From Pseudomonas reactans (GTDB taxonomy: Bacteria; Pseudomonadota; Gammaproteobacteria; Pseudomonadales; Pseudomonadaceae): a stretch of DNA of 64,000 bases. The position numbers were made by a program, and so were the translations under genes. The notes beneath the pieces are model-generated. The model was given only the letters and a program-made list of their open reading frames with translations, searched no databases and was not told the origin of the DNA. The DNA is taken from NCBI RefSeq assembly GCF_013385825.1, contig NZ_JACAPG010000012.1, positions 182,298-246,297 of the forward strand, in the 5' to 3' direction. This document shows, in pieces, positions 9,597-18,012 of this stretch (within the stretch, counting starts at the first letter, position 1; the number at the start of each line of letters is the position of its first letter).

Positions 9597-10214
9597 ATGG
9601 CATTACTGACTGAACACGAGCAGCGCCAAGTCGCGGAAGCGATCGCCCGCGTCGAGAAAACCACCGACGCTGAGCTGGTGACCGTACTGGCCGCCCGCGC
9701 CGATGACTACGCCTACATCCCGCTGTTGTGGGCCAGCCTGATCGCGTTGGTGGTACCCGGCGTGGTGCATTACCTGTCGGGCTACCTGACCATGTACACC
9801 TTGTTGCTGGCGCAATGGGCGACGTTCATCGTGTTGTGCCTGGTGTTCCGCCTGCCCAAGGTCACCACGCGGTTGATCCCTCGTTCGGTGCGCCACTGGC
9901 GCGCGTCCAACCTGGCGCGGCGGCAGTTCCTGGAGCAGAACCTGCATCACACCCTGGGCAGCACCGGCGTGCTGATTTTTGTCAGCGAGGCGGAGCGGTA
10001 TGTGGAAATTCTGGTGGATGACGGCATTTCCAAACGCCTGGATGACGGCAGTTGGGATGTGATCGTCAAGGCGTTTACCCAGCAGGTGAAACAGGGGCAG
10101 ACGTTGGCGGGGTTCATTGCGTGTATCGAGGCCTGTGGCGAGTTATTGAAGGTGCATGTGCCGGTCACCCAAACCCGTAACGAACTGCCCAATCGCCTGG
10201 TGGTATTGGAATAG
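9597..10214 (+). CDS. TPM domain-containing protein with two membrane helices
   Basis: A 205-residue protein without a signal peptide. The N-terminal part (LLTEHEQRQVAEAIARVEKTTDAELVTVLAARAD) is the first half of a TPM domain. It is interrupted by two hydrophobic helices (about residues 40-85), and the domain resumes with TGVLIFVSEAERYVEILVDDGI. This arrangement is seen in the cytoplasmic-start TPM partners of LemA loci. The ATG at 9597 follows the preceding gene by 28 bases with only a weak GAGAG ribosome site. Function is unknown; it probably works with the two upstream products. Confidence 0.85.
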   Translation: MALLTEHEQRQVAEAIARVEKTTDAELVTVLAARADDYAYIPLLWASLIALVVPGVVHYLSGYLTMYTLLLAQWATFIVLCLVFRLPKVTTRLIPRSVRHWRASNLARRQFLEQNLHHTLGSTGVLIFVSEAERYVEILVDDGISKRLDDGSWDVIVKAFTQQVKQGQTLAGFIACIEACGELLKVHVPVTQTRNELPNRLVVLE

Positions 10215-10218
10215 ATTC

Positions 10219-10285
10219 TGTAAGAGCCCGGCTTGCCGGCGATGGGGCCTTAAGACCGCCATCGCCGGCAAGCCGGACTCCTACA
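10219..10285. repeat. REPIN (GCCGG type)
   Basis: TGTAAGAGCCCGGCTTGCCGG and its GCGATGG tail face an inverted copy ending at 10285 (GCCATCGCCGGCAAGCCGG, then ACTCCTACA). Both arms carry small differences from the consensus (TGTAAGAG for TGTAGGAG on the left, an extra A on the right), so it is a slightly diverged member. It follows the last TPM gene by 4 bases. Confidence 0.85.
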
Positions 10286-10373
10286 ATAATGACCGCTGAT
10301 CAAATAACCCCGTGCCCTCCCGGCCCATCCCCCCTAAAATGCCCGGCATTCCCTGCCCGAGGCGTTTTTGTTC

Positions 10374-11591
10374 ATGTCTGTCACCGCTCAACCTGCCCGC
10401 CCTGCGCCGGACCATCACGCCCAGTTCATCGAACTGCTCAGCGCAAGCCTCGCGCAGAACGCCTTTATCAAGCTGGTGCTGGCCAAGTATGTCGGTGAGG
10501 AAGCCGAGTTGCAGCGGCTGATCATCAAGCCGGTCACGGTCAAGGAGCAGGCTTGCCTGTCGTTCGTCTACCGCTACAAGACCCGTGACATCACCAAGAA
10601 TTTCCCGCAGGCCGAAGGTGTGGCAGTGATTGCCGCGTTGCTGCCGGCGCAGTTCAAGAACGCGCACCTGCTGTCGCTGACTGACGAAGCCCAGCTGGAA
10701 TACAGCAAGAAGAACAAAAGCTCACTGTTCAAAAGCAAGCCGCAGCAACTGCGTGAAGCGCCATCGGCTGAACATAACCGTGAGAAAAATCGCTTCCTCG
10801 ACCTGAGCCGGCCATTCCTCGCCGACCTGGGGGTGACGGACGCCAAGCAGGCGCTGATCCCATCGATGTCGCGCAAGTGGAAGCAGATCAACAAGTTCAT
10901 CGAAGTGTTCAGCCACGCGCTCACCTCGTCACCCTTGAAGCTGGACCAGCCGGTGCGTGTCGCTGACTTCGGCTCGGGCAAGGGCTACCTGACCTTTGCC
11001 ATCCACGACTACCTGCGCAACACCCTCAAGGCCGAAGGCGAAGTGACCGGCGTCGAGCTGCGCGAAGACATGGTGACCTTGTGCAACACCGCCGCCGCGC
11101 GCCTGGAGCATACGGGGCTGGTGTTCAAATGCGGTGACGTGCGCAGCGTGGCGCCCAGCGCGCTGGACGTGATGATCGCCCTGCATGCGTGCGACATTGC
11201 CACCGACTACGCGATCCACACCGGTATCCGTTCCGGCGCGTCGATCATCATGTGCTCGCCGTGCTGCCACAAGCAGATCCGCCTGCAGATCCAGAGCCCG
11301 GTGCTGCTCAAGCCGATGTTGCAATACGGCCTGCACCTGGGCCAACAGGCGGAAATGGTCACCGACAGCTTGCGTGCGCTGTTCCTCGAAGCCTGTGGCT
11401 ACGAGACCAAGGTGTTCGAATTCATCTCGTTGGAACACACTAACAAGAACAAGATGATTCTTGCCGTGAAGCGCACCGAGCCGTTGGACAACGCGCAGTT
11501 GCTGGAGAAAATCCAGGCGCTTAAAGCGTTCTACCACATCACCGAACACTGCCTGGAAACCCTGCTGCGCGCGGATGGCTACCTGGTCTGA
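10374..11591 (+). CDS. SAM-dependent methyltransferase (class I), unknown substrate
   Basis: A 405-residue protein. The SAM-binding motif I is DFGSGKGYLTF (about residues 198-208), followed by an acidic GVELRED strand end and a DVMIALHACDIATDYAI segment. The CSPCCHKQ motif near residue 300 resembles the Cys-Cys-His motif of METTL25/RRNAD1-like methyltransferases, so an RNA substrate is possible but unproven. The N-terminal 180 residues have no feature I can name. The ATG at 10374 is chosen over a TTG at 10368; CGAGG lies about 11 bases upstream. It stands alone between two REPINs. Confidence 0.75.
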   Translation: MSVTAQPARPAPDHHAQFIELLSASLAQNAFIKLVLAKYVGEEAELQRLIIKPVTVKEQACLSFVYRYKTRDITKNFPQAEGVAVIAALLPAQFKNAHLLSLTDEAQLEYSKKNKSSLFKSKPQQLREAPSAEHNREKNRFLDLSRPFLADLGVTDAKQALIPSMSRKWKQINKFIEVFSHALTSSPLKLDQPVRVADFGSGKGYLTFAIHDYLRNTLKAEGEVTGVELREDMVTLCNTAAARLEHTGLVFKCGDVRSVAPSALDVMIALHACDIATDYAIHTGIRSGASIIMCSPCCHKQIRLQIQSPVLLKPMLQYGLHLGQQAEMVTDSLRALFLEACGYETKVFEFISLEHTNKNKMILAVKRTEPLDNAQLLEKIQALKAFYHITEHCLETLLRADGYLV

Positions 11592-11602
11592 ACACGCTCC
11601 CT

Positions 11603-11702
11603 CGTAGGAGCGAGCTTGCTCGCGAAAAATCTGAGAGCGCAGTGGGCTTTCAGGTTTTTCGCGTCATCGTTAACGATTTTCGCGAGCGAGCTCGCTCCTA
11701 CA
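11603..11702. repeat. REPIN (GCGAGC type) overlapping the 3' end of an exporter gene
   Basis: CGTAGGAGCGAGCTTGCTCGCGAAAA at the left faces an inverted copy (TTTTCGCGAGCGAGCTCGCTCCTACA) ending at 11702. This is the second REP form of the window, also at 12686 and 37880. The right arm supplies the last ten codons and the stop of the EamA gene on the minus strand. Confidence 0.9.
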
Positions 11703-12584
11703 GGAGTCCGGTGCTGGCTGCACCGCTGTCTTGCGCCCCAGCATCACCGTCACGATCACCCCACACGCAAACAGCCAAGTGATCGGCTCGATGTGTTCGC
11801 CAAAGAACAGCGCCGAAAACGCAATGGTGAAGAAGATCTGCAACAGTTGGATCTGGCTGACCCGCGCAATTCCGCCCATGGCCAACCCGGCGTACCAGGC
11901 GAAGAACCCCAGGAACTGCGAGAACAGCGACACGTAGCCAAACGCCCACCAGGCGCGCATGGAAATTGCCCCTTGGTGTTGCGCCGCCAGGTACCCCACC
12001 GGCCCGATCAGCACGGGCGTCGACAGCACCAGCGCCCAGCAGATCACCTGCCAGCCACCCATCTCCTTGGCCAGTCGGCCGCCTTCAGCGTAACCCAGGC
12101 CGCCCACGGCAATCGCACCGAGCATCAGCAGGTCGCCCGCCTGGATACTGCCGGCCCCAGTAATCAGCGCATAACTCAACACCAACGCACTGCCCAGCGC
12201 CGCACAAGCCCAGAAGGCTTTCGACGGCCGTTCATGGGACAGCCACGCCGCGTACAGCGCCACGCACAGCGGTTGCAGGCCGTTGACCAGCGCGCCATGG
12301 GACGCCGGCAAGGTCTGCATGGCCCATGCCGACAGTACCGGGAAACCCAGGATCACGCCCGCGATCACCAGGCACAGCCCGCGCACCTGGCGCCAGGTTG
12401 GCCAGCGTTCGCGACGCCACAGCAGCAGCGCCGCCGCCGGGATCGCCGCGAACAACGCACGGCCCAGGCCGTTGAGCAACGGGTGGATTTCCTGCACCAC
12501 GATGCGGGTGAAGGGCAGGGTCAGGCTGAAGATGATGACGCCCAGCAGGCCGAGGGCCATGCCGGTGTTTTCGCGCGAGCTCAT
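11670..12584 (-). CDS. EamA/DMT family transporter
   Basis: A 304-residue membrane protein with about ten hydrophobic helices in two EamA repeats, from MALGLLGVIIFSLTLPFTRI to the final ITWLFACGVIVTVMLG. DMT members export amino acids, metabolites or drugs; the substrate is unknown. The start at 12584 (MSSRENTG) is the natural one because the upstream extension is not hydrophobic. The last ten residues, CRSELARENR, and the TAA stop are encoded by the right arm of the REPIN, so the native C-terminus was replaced or extended by repeat insertion. Confidence 0.85.
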   Translation of the reverse strand: MSSRENTGMALGLLGVIIFSLTLPFTRIVVQEIHPLLNGLGRALFAAIPAAALLLWRRERWPTWRQVRGLCLVIAGVILGFPVLSAWAMQTLPASHGALVNGLQPLCVALYAAWLSHERPSKAFWACAALGSALVLSYALITGAGSIQAGDLLMLGAIAVGGLGYAEGGRLAKEMGGWQVICWALVLSTPVLIGPVGYLAAQHQGAISMRAWWAFGYVSLFSQFLGFFAWYAGLAMGGIARVSQIQLLQIFFTIAFSALFFGEHIEPITWLFACGVIVTVMLGRKTAVQPAPDSCRSELARENR

Positions 12585-12685
12585 GGGGAAGAACCGAAAT
12601 CTAGAGGGCTTCAAGGGAAGCCCATCTAGCCACATCCCCCGCCGATTGCGGGCTTACAGCTGCGTGCGGATTTATCCGTACAGTT

Positions 12686-12785
12686 TGTAGGAGCGAGCTT
12701 GCTCGCGAAAAACGCATGGGCACCTCGGTGTGTCAGGTTTTCAGCTTTAGCGTTGACGGTTTTCGCGAGCAAGCTCGCTCCTACA
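12686..12785. repeat. REPIN (GCGAGC type)
   Basis: TGTAGGAGCGAGCTTGCTCGCGAAAA at 12686 faces its inverted copy ending TCGCTCCTACA at 12785, with a spacer of about 48 bases. It lies between the EamA gene start and the TonB receptor stop codon, within the 211 bases that hold no gene. Confidence 0.9.
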
Positions 12786-12795
12786 GGGGCAGGCG

Positions 12796-15354
12796 TTAGA
12801 AGAAACGCGTGACGCTGATCTTGGCATCACGGCCCTTGGTGTAGGCACGGTCGCCGCTCAGGGCCGGACGGAAGTTCTCGTTGAACAGGTTGTCCACGGT
12901 GAAGTTCACTTCGGTGCCTTTCAGGTAGGCCTGTTGTGGTTTCCATTTGGCGAACAGGCCCTGGGTGTTGTAGCGCTTGTTGCCGTACTGGTCATAGAAC
13001 AGGTCGCCCACGCTGCTGCCTGGGCCGCCGGAGTATTTGTCGCTGGGCAAACGCGAGGTCGCGCCGATGAACTGACCGGTCCAGCCCACCTGGGCGTCCC
13101 ACGCCGGAATGTTGGTGCCGAGCACCAGTACCCATTTGGTCGGCGGGATATCCCGAGCCGCCACATCCGGGCCCCAGGGGTTGGTGTAGGCACCTTCATG
13201 GTCGCCCTTGGCATAGGCGAACGACACCGAACCGAACAGGTAAGTGGAGTTGTAGAACGAATCGAGCTCGAAGCCCTTGATAGTCAGGCCACCGATGTTG
13301 CGATAGTTGGACATGGCCCCCGGCGGGCAAGCGGTAGAAATGGTGCCGCCGTTGATGGCTTGGTTTTGGCAACCGACGCCGGTGGCCTTGAAGATTTCAT
13401 CTTCGACTTTGTTGTGGAAGAAGGTGGTGCGCAGTTGCAGGTTGTCCTCGTGGGTGATCAGGTTGTCGAAGCTACTGACGCTGCCCACGCTGATCGAGGT
13501 GATGCGCTCCGGGTCGAGGTCGACGCTGGTGGCGGTGCGGCTGCCCAGGCCCTGGACCTCGTACTGTTCGTCGATCACCGGCGCGCGCCAGGTCTTGCTC
13601 CAGTTGGCGAACAGCCCGAGGTTCGGGTTGACGGTCCAGAACACTGCCAGGCGCGGCGACCAGCCGGTGTAGGTGCGGTCGCTGTAATCGTGGCCGAAGG
13701 ACGGATCGGGGTTGCTGTAGTACTGCGCATCGTTGGCTTCGCCGCGGTTGCGCACGTGGTCGTAGCGCATCGATGGGGTGATGGTGACATCACCCAGGGT
13801 CACCGCATCCTGCACGAAGAAACTGTTGGTATCGACTTTGCCATGGGGCATGAAGCCCGGTTGGAAATGCCCGTAGTTGTAACGCGCGGTGTTGTAGGTG
13901 GTGCCCGGCATCCACATTTCGGTCTCGCGGATGTGCTTGCGGATTTGCCCGCCCACGGTGACGGCATGCTGCAACGGGCCGGTGTCAAACAGGCTGACGT
14001 TGCGCACGTCGAGATTCTTGTCGGTGTAGGCGGTGTCCATTTTGCGTCCGCCGGTGGCCAGTTGGAAAAACGCCGTGGCGTCGCGTTCGTCGGTCTGGTC
14101 GGTGTTGGACTGGGAGTATTTGACAGTCAGGTCCACCAGCGGGTTGTCCAGCGGTGTGTATTCGTATTTGCCCGACCAGGTGGTGTCGACGGTGTCGCGA
14201 TGGGCCAGGAAACGCTTCAACGCCGCTTCGTAGCCATAGCGGTCAATGTTGGCCTGGGTGGGCGGCGTCGGGTAGCTGGCCGCCGAGAACGGTGTCCAGC
14301 GGTCGCTGTGTGAACGAGAGTAGGACAAGCCAACAGCGTGCTCTTCGGTGAAGTGGGCGTTGACCTTGAACAGCTTGCCGTCGACATTCTGCGCGGAGTT
14401 CGGCAGACGCTGGGGGTTGATCGGGTACTGATTGTTCTCGTTGGGCAGTTTGGCGGCGACCTTCATGTCGTCGCCATCGCGTTGAGTCAAATAGGCCAGT
14501 GCATCGAAACGGCCATCGTCGGTACGCCCGTACACGGCGCTGCTGTAGACCTGCTCATGGTCGTTGCTGGAGTAACCGTATTTGAGCATCGCACCACTGT
14601 TGCGGCCGTCCTTGAGCAGGTCGGGGGCATCCTTGGTGGTCATGTTGACCGTACCGCCAAACCCGCCGTTGCCGGTGAAAGGCGAGTTGGGGCCTTTCTC
14701 CACCTCGATGCTTTTGATCAGTTCGGGCTCAATGAACACCGTGCCTTGCTGATAGCGTTCAAAGCCGCTCTTGGTGGCGCCATCGACGGTCAGCGGGACG
14801 TCTTCGGCATCGCCGAACCCACGGATATTGATGGTCTGGCCGCCAGGTTTCAGCGAGCCGCCTTGGCTGACGCCGGGCAGGGTCTGCAACAGGCTGGGGA
14901 TGTTATTGGACTGGTAACGGTCGATGTCTTCCTGGCTCAGGGTGGAACGGCCGACGGTGCTGGAGTTGACCTCGGTACCGGTGCCGATCACGCTCAGGGC
15001 GTCCAATTGGATCACGCCGCTATGGGTGGTCTTGCCTTCATCGGGGCGCACGACGTAGGTGCTGCCGACCTTGATCAAGGTGAACTCGCCAGTTTTCAGC
15101 AGGGTACGAATCGCCACTTCCGGTGTGAAATCGCCGTTGAGTGCTGGCGCCTGCACGTTCTTGAGCAGTTCCTCATCGAACAGCAGCTGGATTTTCGCCT
15201 GCTGCGCCACCTGGCTCAGTGACGTGGCCAGCGACTGCGCAGGCAGTTGCAGCATGAGCGAATCGGCCTGTGCATTGAGGCTGAATACCAGGCAGCTGGC
15301 GATGAGTGTCGGTCGAAGAAACAGGTGCGAAGCGTGGCAAGGCGCGCGAAACAT
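12796..15354 (-). CDS. TonB-dependent receptor with STN signalling domain (heme receptor, HxuA-like)
   Basis: An 852-residue outer-membrane receptor. A signal peptide ends near NAQA; the STN (secretin/TonB N-terminal) domain follows (about residues 35-105, LATSLSQVAQQAKIQLLFDEE), then a TonB-box-like LDALSVIGTG, the plug (RSTLSQEDIDRYQ, VEKGPNSPFTGNGGFGG) and the barrel, ending in Phe. NPNL and WRAP segments in the barrel resemble the NPNL/FRAP region of heme receptors. The STN domain with the adjacent sigma and FecR genes marks a cell-surface-signalling system. Gene order and length resemble P. aeruginosa HxuI-HxuR-HxuA; heme as ligand is inference, a siderophore is the alternative. Confidence 0.85.
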   Translation of the reverse strand: MFRAPCHASHLFLRPTLIASCLVFSLNAQADSLMLQLPAQSLATSLSQVAQQAKIQLLFDEELLKNVQAPALNGDFTPEVAIRTLLKTGEFTLIKVGSTYVVRPDEGKTTHSGVIQLDALSVIGTGTEVNSSTVGRSTLSQEDIDRYQSNNIPSLLQTLPGVSQGGSLKPGGQTINIRGFGDAEDVPLTVDGATKSGFERYQQGTVFIEPELIKSIEVEKGPNSPFTGNGGFGGTVNMTTKDAPDLLKDGRNSGAMLKYGYSSNDHEQVYSSAVYGRTDDGRFDALAYLTQRDGDDMKVAAKLPNENNQYPINPQRLPNSAQNVDGKLFKVNAHFTEEHAVGLSYSRSHSDRWTPFSAASYPTPPTQANIDRYGYEAALKRFLAHRDTVDTTWSGKYEYTPLDNPLVDLTVKYSQSNTDQTDERDATAFFQLATGGRKMDTAYTDKNLDVRNVSLFDTGPLQHAVTVGGQIRKHIRETEMWMPGTTYNTARYNYGHFQPGFMPHGKVDTNSFFVQDAVTLGDVTITPSMRYDHVRNRGEANDAQYYSNPDPSFGHDYSDRTYTGWSPRLAVFWTVNPNLGLFANWSKTWRAPVIDEQYEVQGLGSRTATSVDLDPERITSISVGSVSSFDNLITHEDNLQLRTTFFHNKVEDEIFKATGVGCQNQAINGGTISTACPPGAMSNYRNIGGLTIKGFELDSFYNSTYLFGSVSFAYAKGDHEGAYTNPWGPDVAARDIPPTKWVLVLGTNIPAWDAQVGWTGQFIGATSRLPSDKYSGGPGSSVGDLFYDQYGNKRYNTQGLFAKWKPQQAYLKGTEVNFTVDNLFNENFRPALSGDRAYTKGRDAKISVTRFF

Positions 15355-15448
15355 GAAATCCCCCGGTGTGGCCAAACGGCCGAAAAGGTGTGCGTATCAA
15401 ACGCAGACCGGGGGAAGACGGGGCTGCTCGAAAAAACCACACCTGCGA

Positions 15449-15479
15449 ATGCAAAATATTCTCAAATAAGAATTTTGCA
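15449..15479 (-). promoter_or_regulatory. Inverted repeat upstream of the TonB receptor gene
   Basis: On the minus strand TGCAAAATTCT is followed six bases later by AGAATATTTTGCA, an AT-rich inverted repeat in an otherwise GC-rich region. It lies between the fecR-type stop and the receptor start, about 95 bases before that start. It may be an operator of the receptor's own promoter (for the ECF sigma or Fur) or an RNA hairpin after the anti-sigma gene. No T-tract follows, so a terminator is less likely. Confidence 0.5.
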
Positions 15480-15482
15480 GGC

Positions 15483-16454
15483 TTATTTACTGGGTTCGAT
15501 GCGCACAATGCCATCGGCCGACGCCACGGTTTTTACCGGTAACAGGGCGGGCAGGGCGTTGAGCAGGGCGTCGGGGTCATTCACATCCAGATTGCCCGAA
15601 ACCTTCAGGTGCGCCACGGCGTTGCTGACGTGCAGCGGTGCCTGTGAGCGATACAGGCTCAGCTCATCGATCAGGCTGGCCAACTCGCGATTGCGAAACG
15701 ACAGATGGCCGCTGCGCCAGTCGGCAACCTCTTCGGCGGTGAGAGTCTGCTGCTGCAATGTGCCCTTGGCGTAGCTGAAGATCGCACGCTGCTGGGCGCC
15801 CAACAGGGTGACGGGGCTTTTGGCATCGGGCTCGAATGCGACCTGGCCATGGGCGACGCTGACCACCAGTTGCTGCTGGCTGCGCCGCACATCGAAGCCG
15901 GTGCCGACCACGCGCACATTGGCCTCGCCGGCTTGCACGAACAGCGGGCGTTCCTTGTCGGCGGCCACTTCGAGGTACAGTTGGCCTTTGTCCAGGTGCA
16001 CGATGCGCTGGTACGCGGTGAACTCCACCCGCACGCGGGTGTTGGCATTCACATACAAGATGCTGCCATCGGGCAGATTGAGGGTGCGCATGCCTTTGGC
16101 GTGGGCTGCGACCTGGCTGTGATACAGCTCGCGGGGCGCGCCGATAGGCGTGGCCATGATTGCGCACAGCAAGGCGGCCGCCACGGCCAGGGCCGGGCGC
16201 CATACGGAAGGCTTGCGCTTGGGCAGCGCCACGGGTTTGTTCAGTTGCTGCAACTGGGCGAGGTCTGCCCACAGTTGCTCGAATTCGGCATAGGCGCGGG
16301 CATGGGCGGGCTCAGCTTGCCAGGCGGCAAAGGCCTTGCGGTCGGCACGCCCCGCGTCATTATTGCGGTTGCGGGCAAACCAGCTGGCGGCTTGGGCATC
16401 GATGGCGTCGCTGTCTTCGATGTCGAGCACGTCGGTGTCGCTCAGGCGGTTCAT
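15483..16454 (-). CDS. FecR family anti-sigma factor
   Basis: A 323-residue protein. The cytoplasmic N-terminal FecR domain is present (ASWFARNR, FAAWQAEPAHARAYAEFEQLW, about residues 20-70), then one membrane helix (ALAVAAALLCAIMA, about residues 92-110), then the periplasmic FecR domain (LPDGSILYVNANTRV) and the C-terminal signalling domain. It holds or activates the ECF sigma factor until the receptor STN domain signals ligand uptake. The start overlaps the sigma gene stop as ATGA, so they are translationally coupled. Confidence 0.88.
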   Translation of the reverse strand: MNRLSDTDVLDIEDSDAIDAQAASWFARNRNNDAGRADRKAFAAWQAEPAHARAYAEFEQLWADLAQLQQLNKPVALPKRKPSVWRPALAVAAALLCAIMATPIGAPRELYHSQVAAHAKGMRTLNLPDGSILYVNANTRVRVEFTAYQRIVHLDKGQLYLEVAADKERPLFVQAGEANVRVVGTGFDVRRSQQQLVVSVAHGQVAFEPDAKSPVTLLGAQQRAIFSYAKGTLQQQTLTAEEVADWRSGHLSFRNRELASLIDELSLYRSQAPLHVSNAVAHLKVSGNLDVNDPDALLNALPALLPVKTVASADGIVRIEPSK

Positions 16455-16990
16455 TCTGGCTGCTCCGTGCCGGGTTCGTGTTGAAGGCGTCGCTTGCAAT
16501 GCAGCAGGGCAAAAGCGATGTGCTTTTCCACCATGCTGGTCGAAATACCCATGCGCTCGGCGATCTGCGCCTGGCTCAAGCCTTCGAAGCGGTGCAGCAT
16601 AAGGGCTTCTCGCCTGCGGGGCGAGAGTTCGGCAAGGACTTCTTTCAACTGTTCCAGGCGTTGCAAGCGCTGCACGGCGGCCATGGGATCGTTTTGCTCG
16701 TCGGTGACAGGCTCGGCGTCCATTTCGGCCTGATCAGAGTGGACGGTGTGTCGTACCTTCTGTTTGCGCCAGTGATCACGCAGCAGATTGCGCGCCATCT
16801 GGAACAGAAACGCCCGTGGCTGCTCGACCTTGGCCCGGTCGCGGTAGTCCAGCCACTGAGTGAAGACATCTTGGGTCATGTCCGCGGCGTCGCTGGCGTT
16901 GTCTGTGCGCTTGCGCAGGAAATACAGAATATCTGTATAGAACCCGCGAAAGGCATCGGCCGACAGCGGGTCGGGCTTGGGACGAGACAT
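16451..16990 (-). CDS. ECF RNA polymerase sigma factor, FecI type
   Basis: A 179-residue protein with sigma region 2 (FRGFYTDILYFLRKRTDNASDAADMTQDVF) and sigma region 4 (LAELSPRRREALMLHRFEGLSQAQIAERMGISTSMVEKHI). This fits iron-starvation FecI-type sigma factors. The start at 16990 has AAGGAT about 5 bases upstream, and a Fur-box-like site lies about 50 bases upstream. It should direct transcription of the TonB receptor gene when the receptor signals via the anti-sigma factor. Similar to HxuI or FiuI; the exact family member is not certain. Confidence 0.9.
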   Translation of the reverse strand: MSRPKPDPLSADAFRGFYTDILYFLRKRTDNASDAADMTQDVFTQWLDYRDRAKVEQPRAFLFQMARNLLRDHWRKQKVRHTVHSDQAEMDAEPVTDEQNDPMAAVQRLQRLEQLKEVLAELSPRRREALMLHRFEGLSQAQIAERMGISTSMVEKHIAFALLHCKRRLQHEPGTEQPE

Positions 16991-17040
16991 GGATATCCTT
17001 CTTGACGAAGCACGACGTGGAGAAAGTCGCGAATGGTATC

Positions 17041-17057
17041 GAGAACCATTGTCATTT
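17041..17057 (-). promoter_or_regulatory. Fur-box-like site upstream of the ECF sigma gene
   Basis: GAGAACCATTGTCATTT matches GAGAATCATTATCATTT, the common form of gamma-proteobacterial Fur boxes, at 15 of 17 positions. It is 51 bases upstream of the sigma gene start. Iron-dependent repression of the whole signalling operon by Fur is the expected meaning. Confidence 0.6.
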
Positions 17058-17074
17058 GTCTCGTTTATTTTGTC

Positions 17075-17094
17075 GGAGCCGGATATCCGGCTCC
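17075..17094. terminator. Perfect 20-base palindrome after the DapA-like gene
   Basis: GGAGCCGGATATCCGGCTCC is an exact palindrome that lies 11 bases beyond the DapA-like stop codon on the minus strand. Its GGAGCCGG ends resemble half of a REP element, so it may be a collapsed REPIN or a hairpin that protects or ends the transcript. No run of T follows, so true terminator activity is uncertain. Confidence 0.45.
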
Positions 17095-17105
17095 TGCCGC
17101 CTTTT

Positions 17106-17984
17106 TCAGACGGTTGTCAGCAGTTTTCTCAACTGTTCAATCCCGGTTTCACTCAGTGGGAACACCGGCAGACGCGGGTCACCCGCTTCCAAGCCGGTCA
17201 ACCGCAGCCCGGCCTTGATCGTCGCCGGCAACCCACCCTTGAGGATGAAGTCCAGTAACGGCAACTGGCGGTAAAACAGCTCCCGCGCCTCGGTCAGGTC
17301 ATTCGCCAACACCGCCTCATACAACGCCAGGTTGAGCTGTGGGATCAGGTTCGGCGCCGCCGTGCACCAACCCTTGGCACCCGCCGCGAAGGCTTCCAGC
17401 GCCAGCGGGTTGCAACCGTTGTAGAACGGCACGTCGCTGTGGCGATGCAACTGATGCATGCGCTGGATGTCCCCGGTGCTCTCCTTGACCATGGTCACGT
17501 TGGCCACCTGCTTGATGATGCGCAGGATCAGGTCCACCGACATGTCCGTGCCGCTGGTGGCCGGGTTGTTGTAGAGCATGATCGGCACGCCGATGCTGTC
17601 GCCGATCGCGGCGTAGTGGGCGATGATTTCCGCTTCGCTGAGTTTCCAGTAGGAGGTCGGCAGCACCATCACCACATCGGCGCCATTGGCCTCGGCGTAG
17701 CGGGCGCGGCGTACGGCTTTGGCGGTGGTGAGGTCGGACACGCTGACGATGGTCGGCACGCGCCGGGCGATTTTGGCCAGGCTGTAGGCGCTGACTTCGT
17801 CCCACTCGGCGTCGCTCAAGTACGCACCTTCACCGGTGCTGCCCAGTGGCGCGATGGCGTGTACGCCGCCTTCGATCAGGCGGTCGATGGAGCGGCCGAG
17901 GGCGTCGAGGTCAATGCGTTGGCCGTCGGCGCTGAACGGGGTGATGGTGTAGCCGATGATGCCGTGAAGGGTTGGGCTAGACAT
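17106..17984 (-). CDS. Dihydrodipicolinate synthase family lyase (DapA-like)
   Basis: A 292-residue class I aldolase of the DapA/N-acetylneuraminate lyase family. It has the GSTGEGAYL loop (about residues 48-56), Tyr138 in IMLYNNP and the Schiff-base Lys167 in VTMVKESTG. The location away from lysine genes and beside a class II aldolase argues for a catabolic aldolase rather than lysine synthesis; the substrate (a keto acid) is unknown. The start at 17984 has a GGAG-like site in the AGACCTTCC region upstream. It runs with the class II aldolase gene, which ends 28 bases before it. Confidence 0.87.
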   Translation of the reverse strand: MSSPTLHGIIGYTITPFSADGQRIDLDALGRSIDRLIEGGVHAIAPLGSTGEGAYLSDAEWDEVSAYSLAKIARRVPTIVSVSDLTTAKAVRRARYAEANGADVVMVLPTSYWKLSEAEIIAHYAAIGDSIGVPIMLYNNPATSGTDMSVDLILRIIKQVANVTMVKESTGDIQRMHQLHRHSDVPFYNGCNPLALEAFAAGAKGWCTAAPNLIPQLNLALYEAVLANDLTEARELFYRQLPLLDFILKGGLPATIKAGLRLTGLEAGDPRLPVFPLSETGIEQLRKLLTTV

Positions 17985-18012
17985 GGAAGGTCTCCGGTCG
18001 AAAAAGGGCAAG

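Noticed and set aside
17106..17984. Lysine biosynthesis dapA
   Set aside because: The sequence has the family Schiff-base Lys and Tyr, but it lies with a class II aldolase and an XRE-cupin regulator, not with lysine genes, so a catabolic aldolase is more likely.
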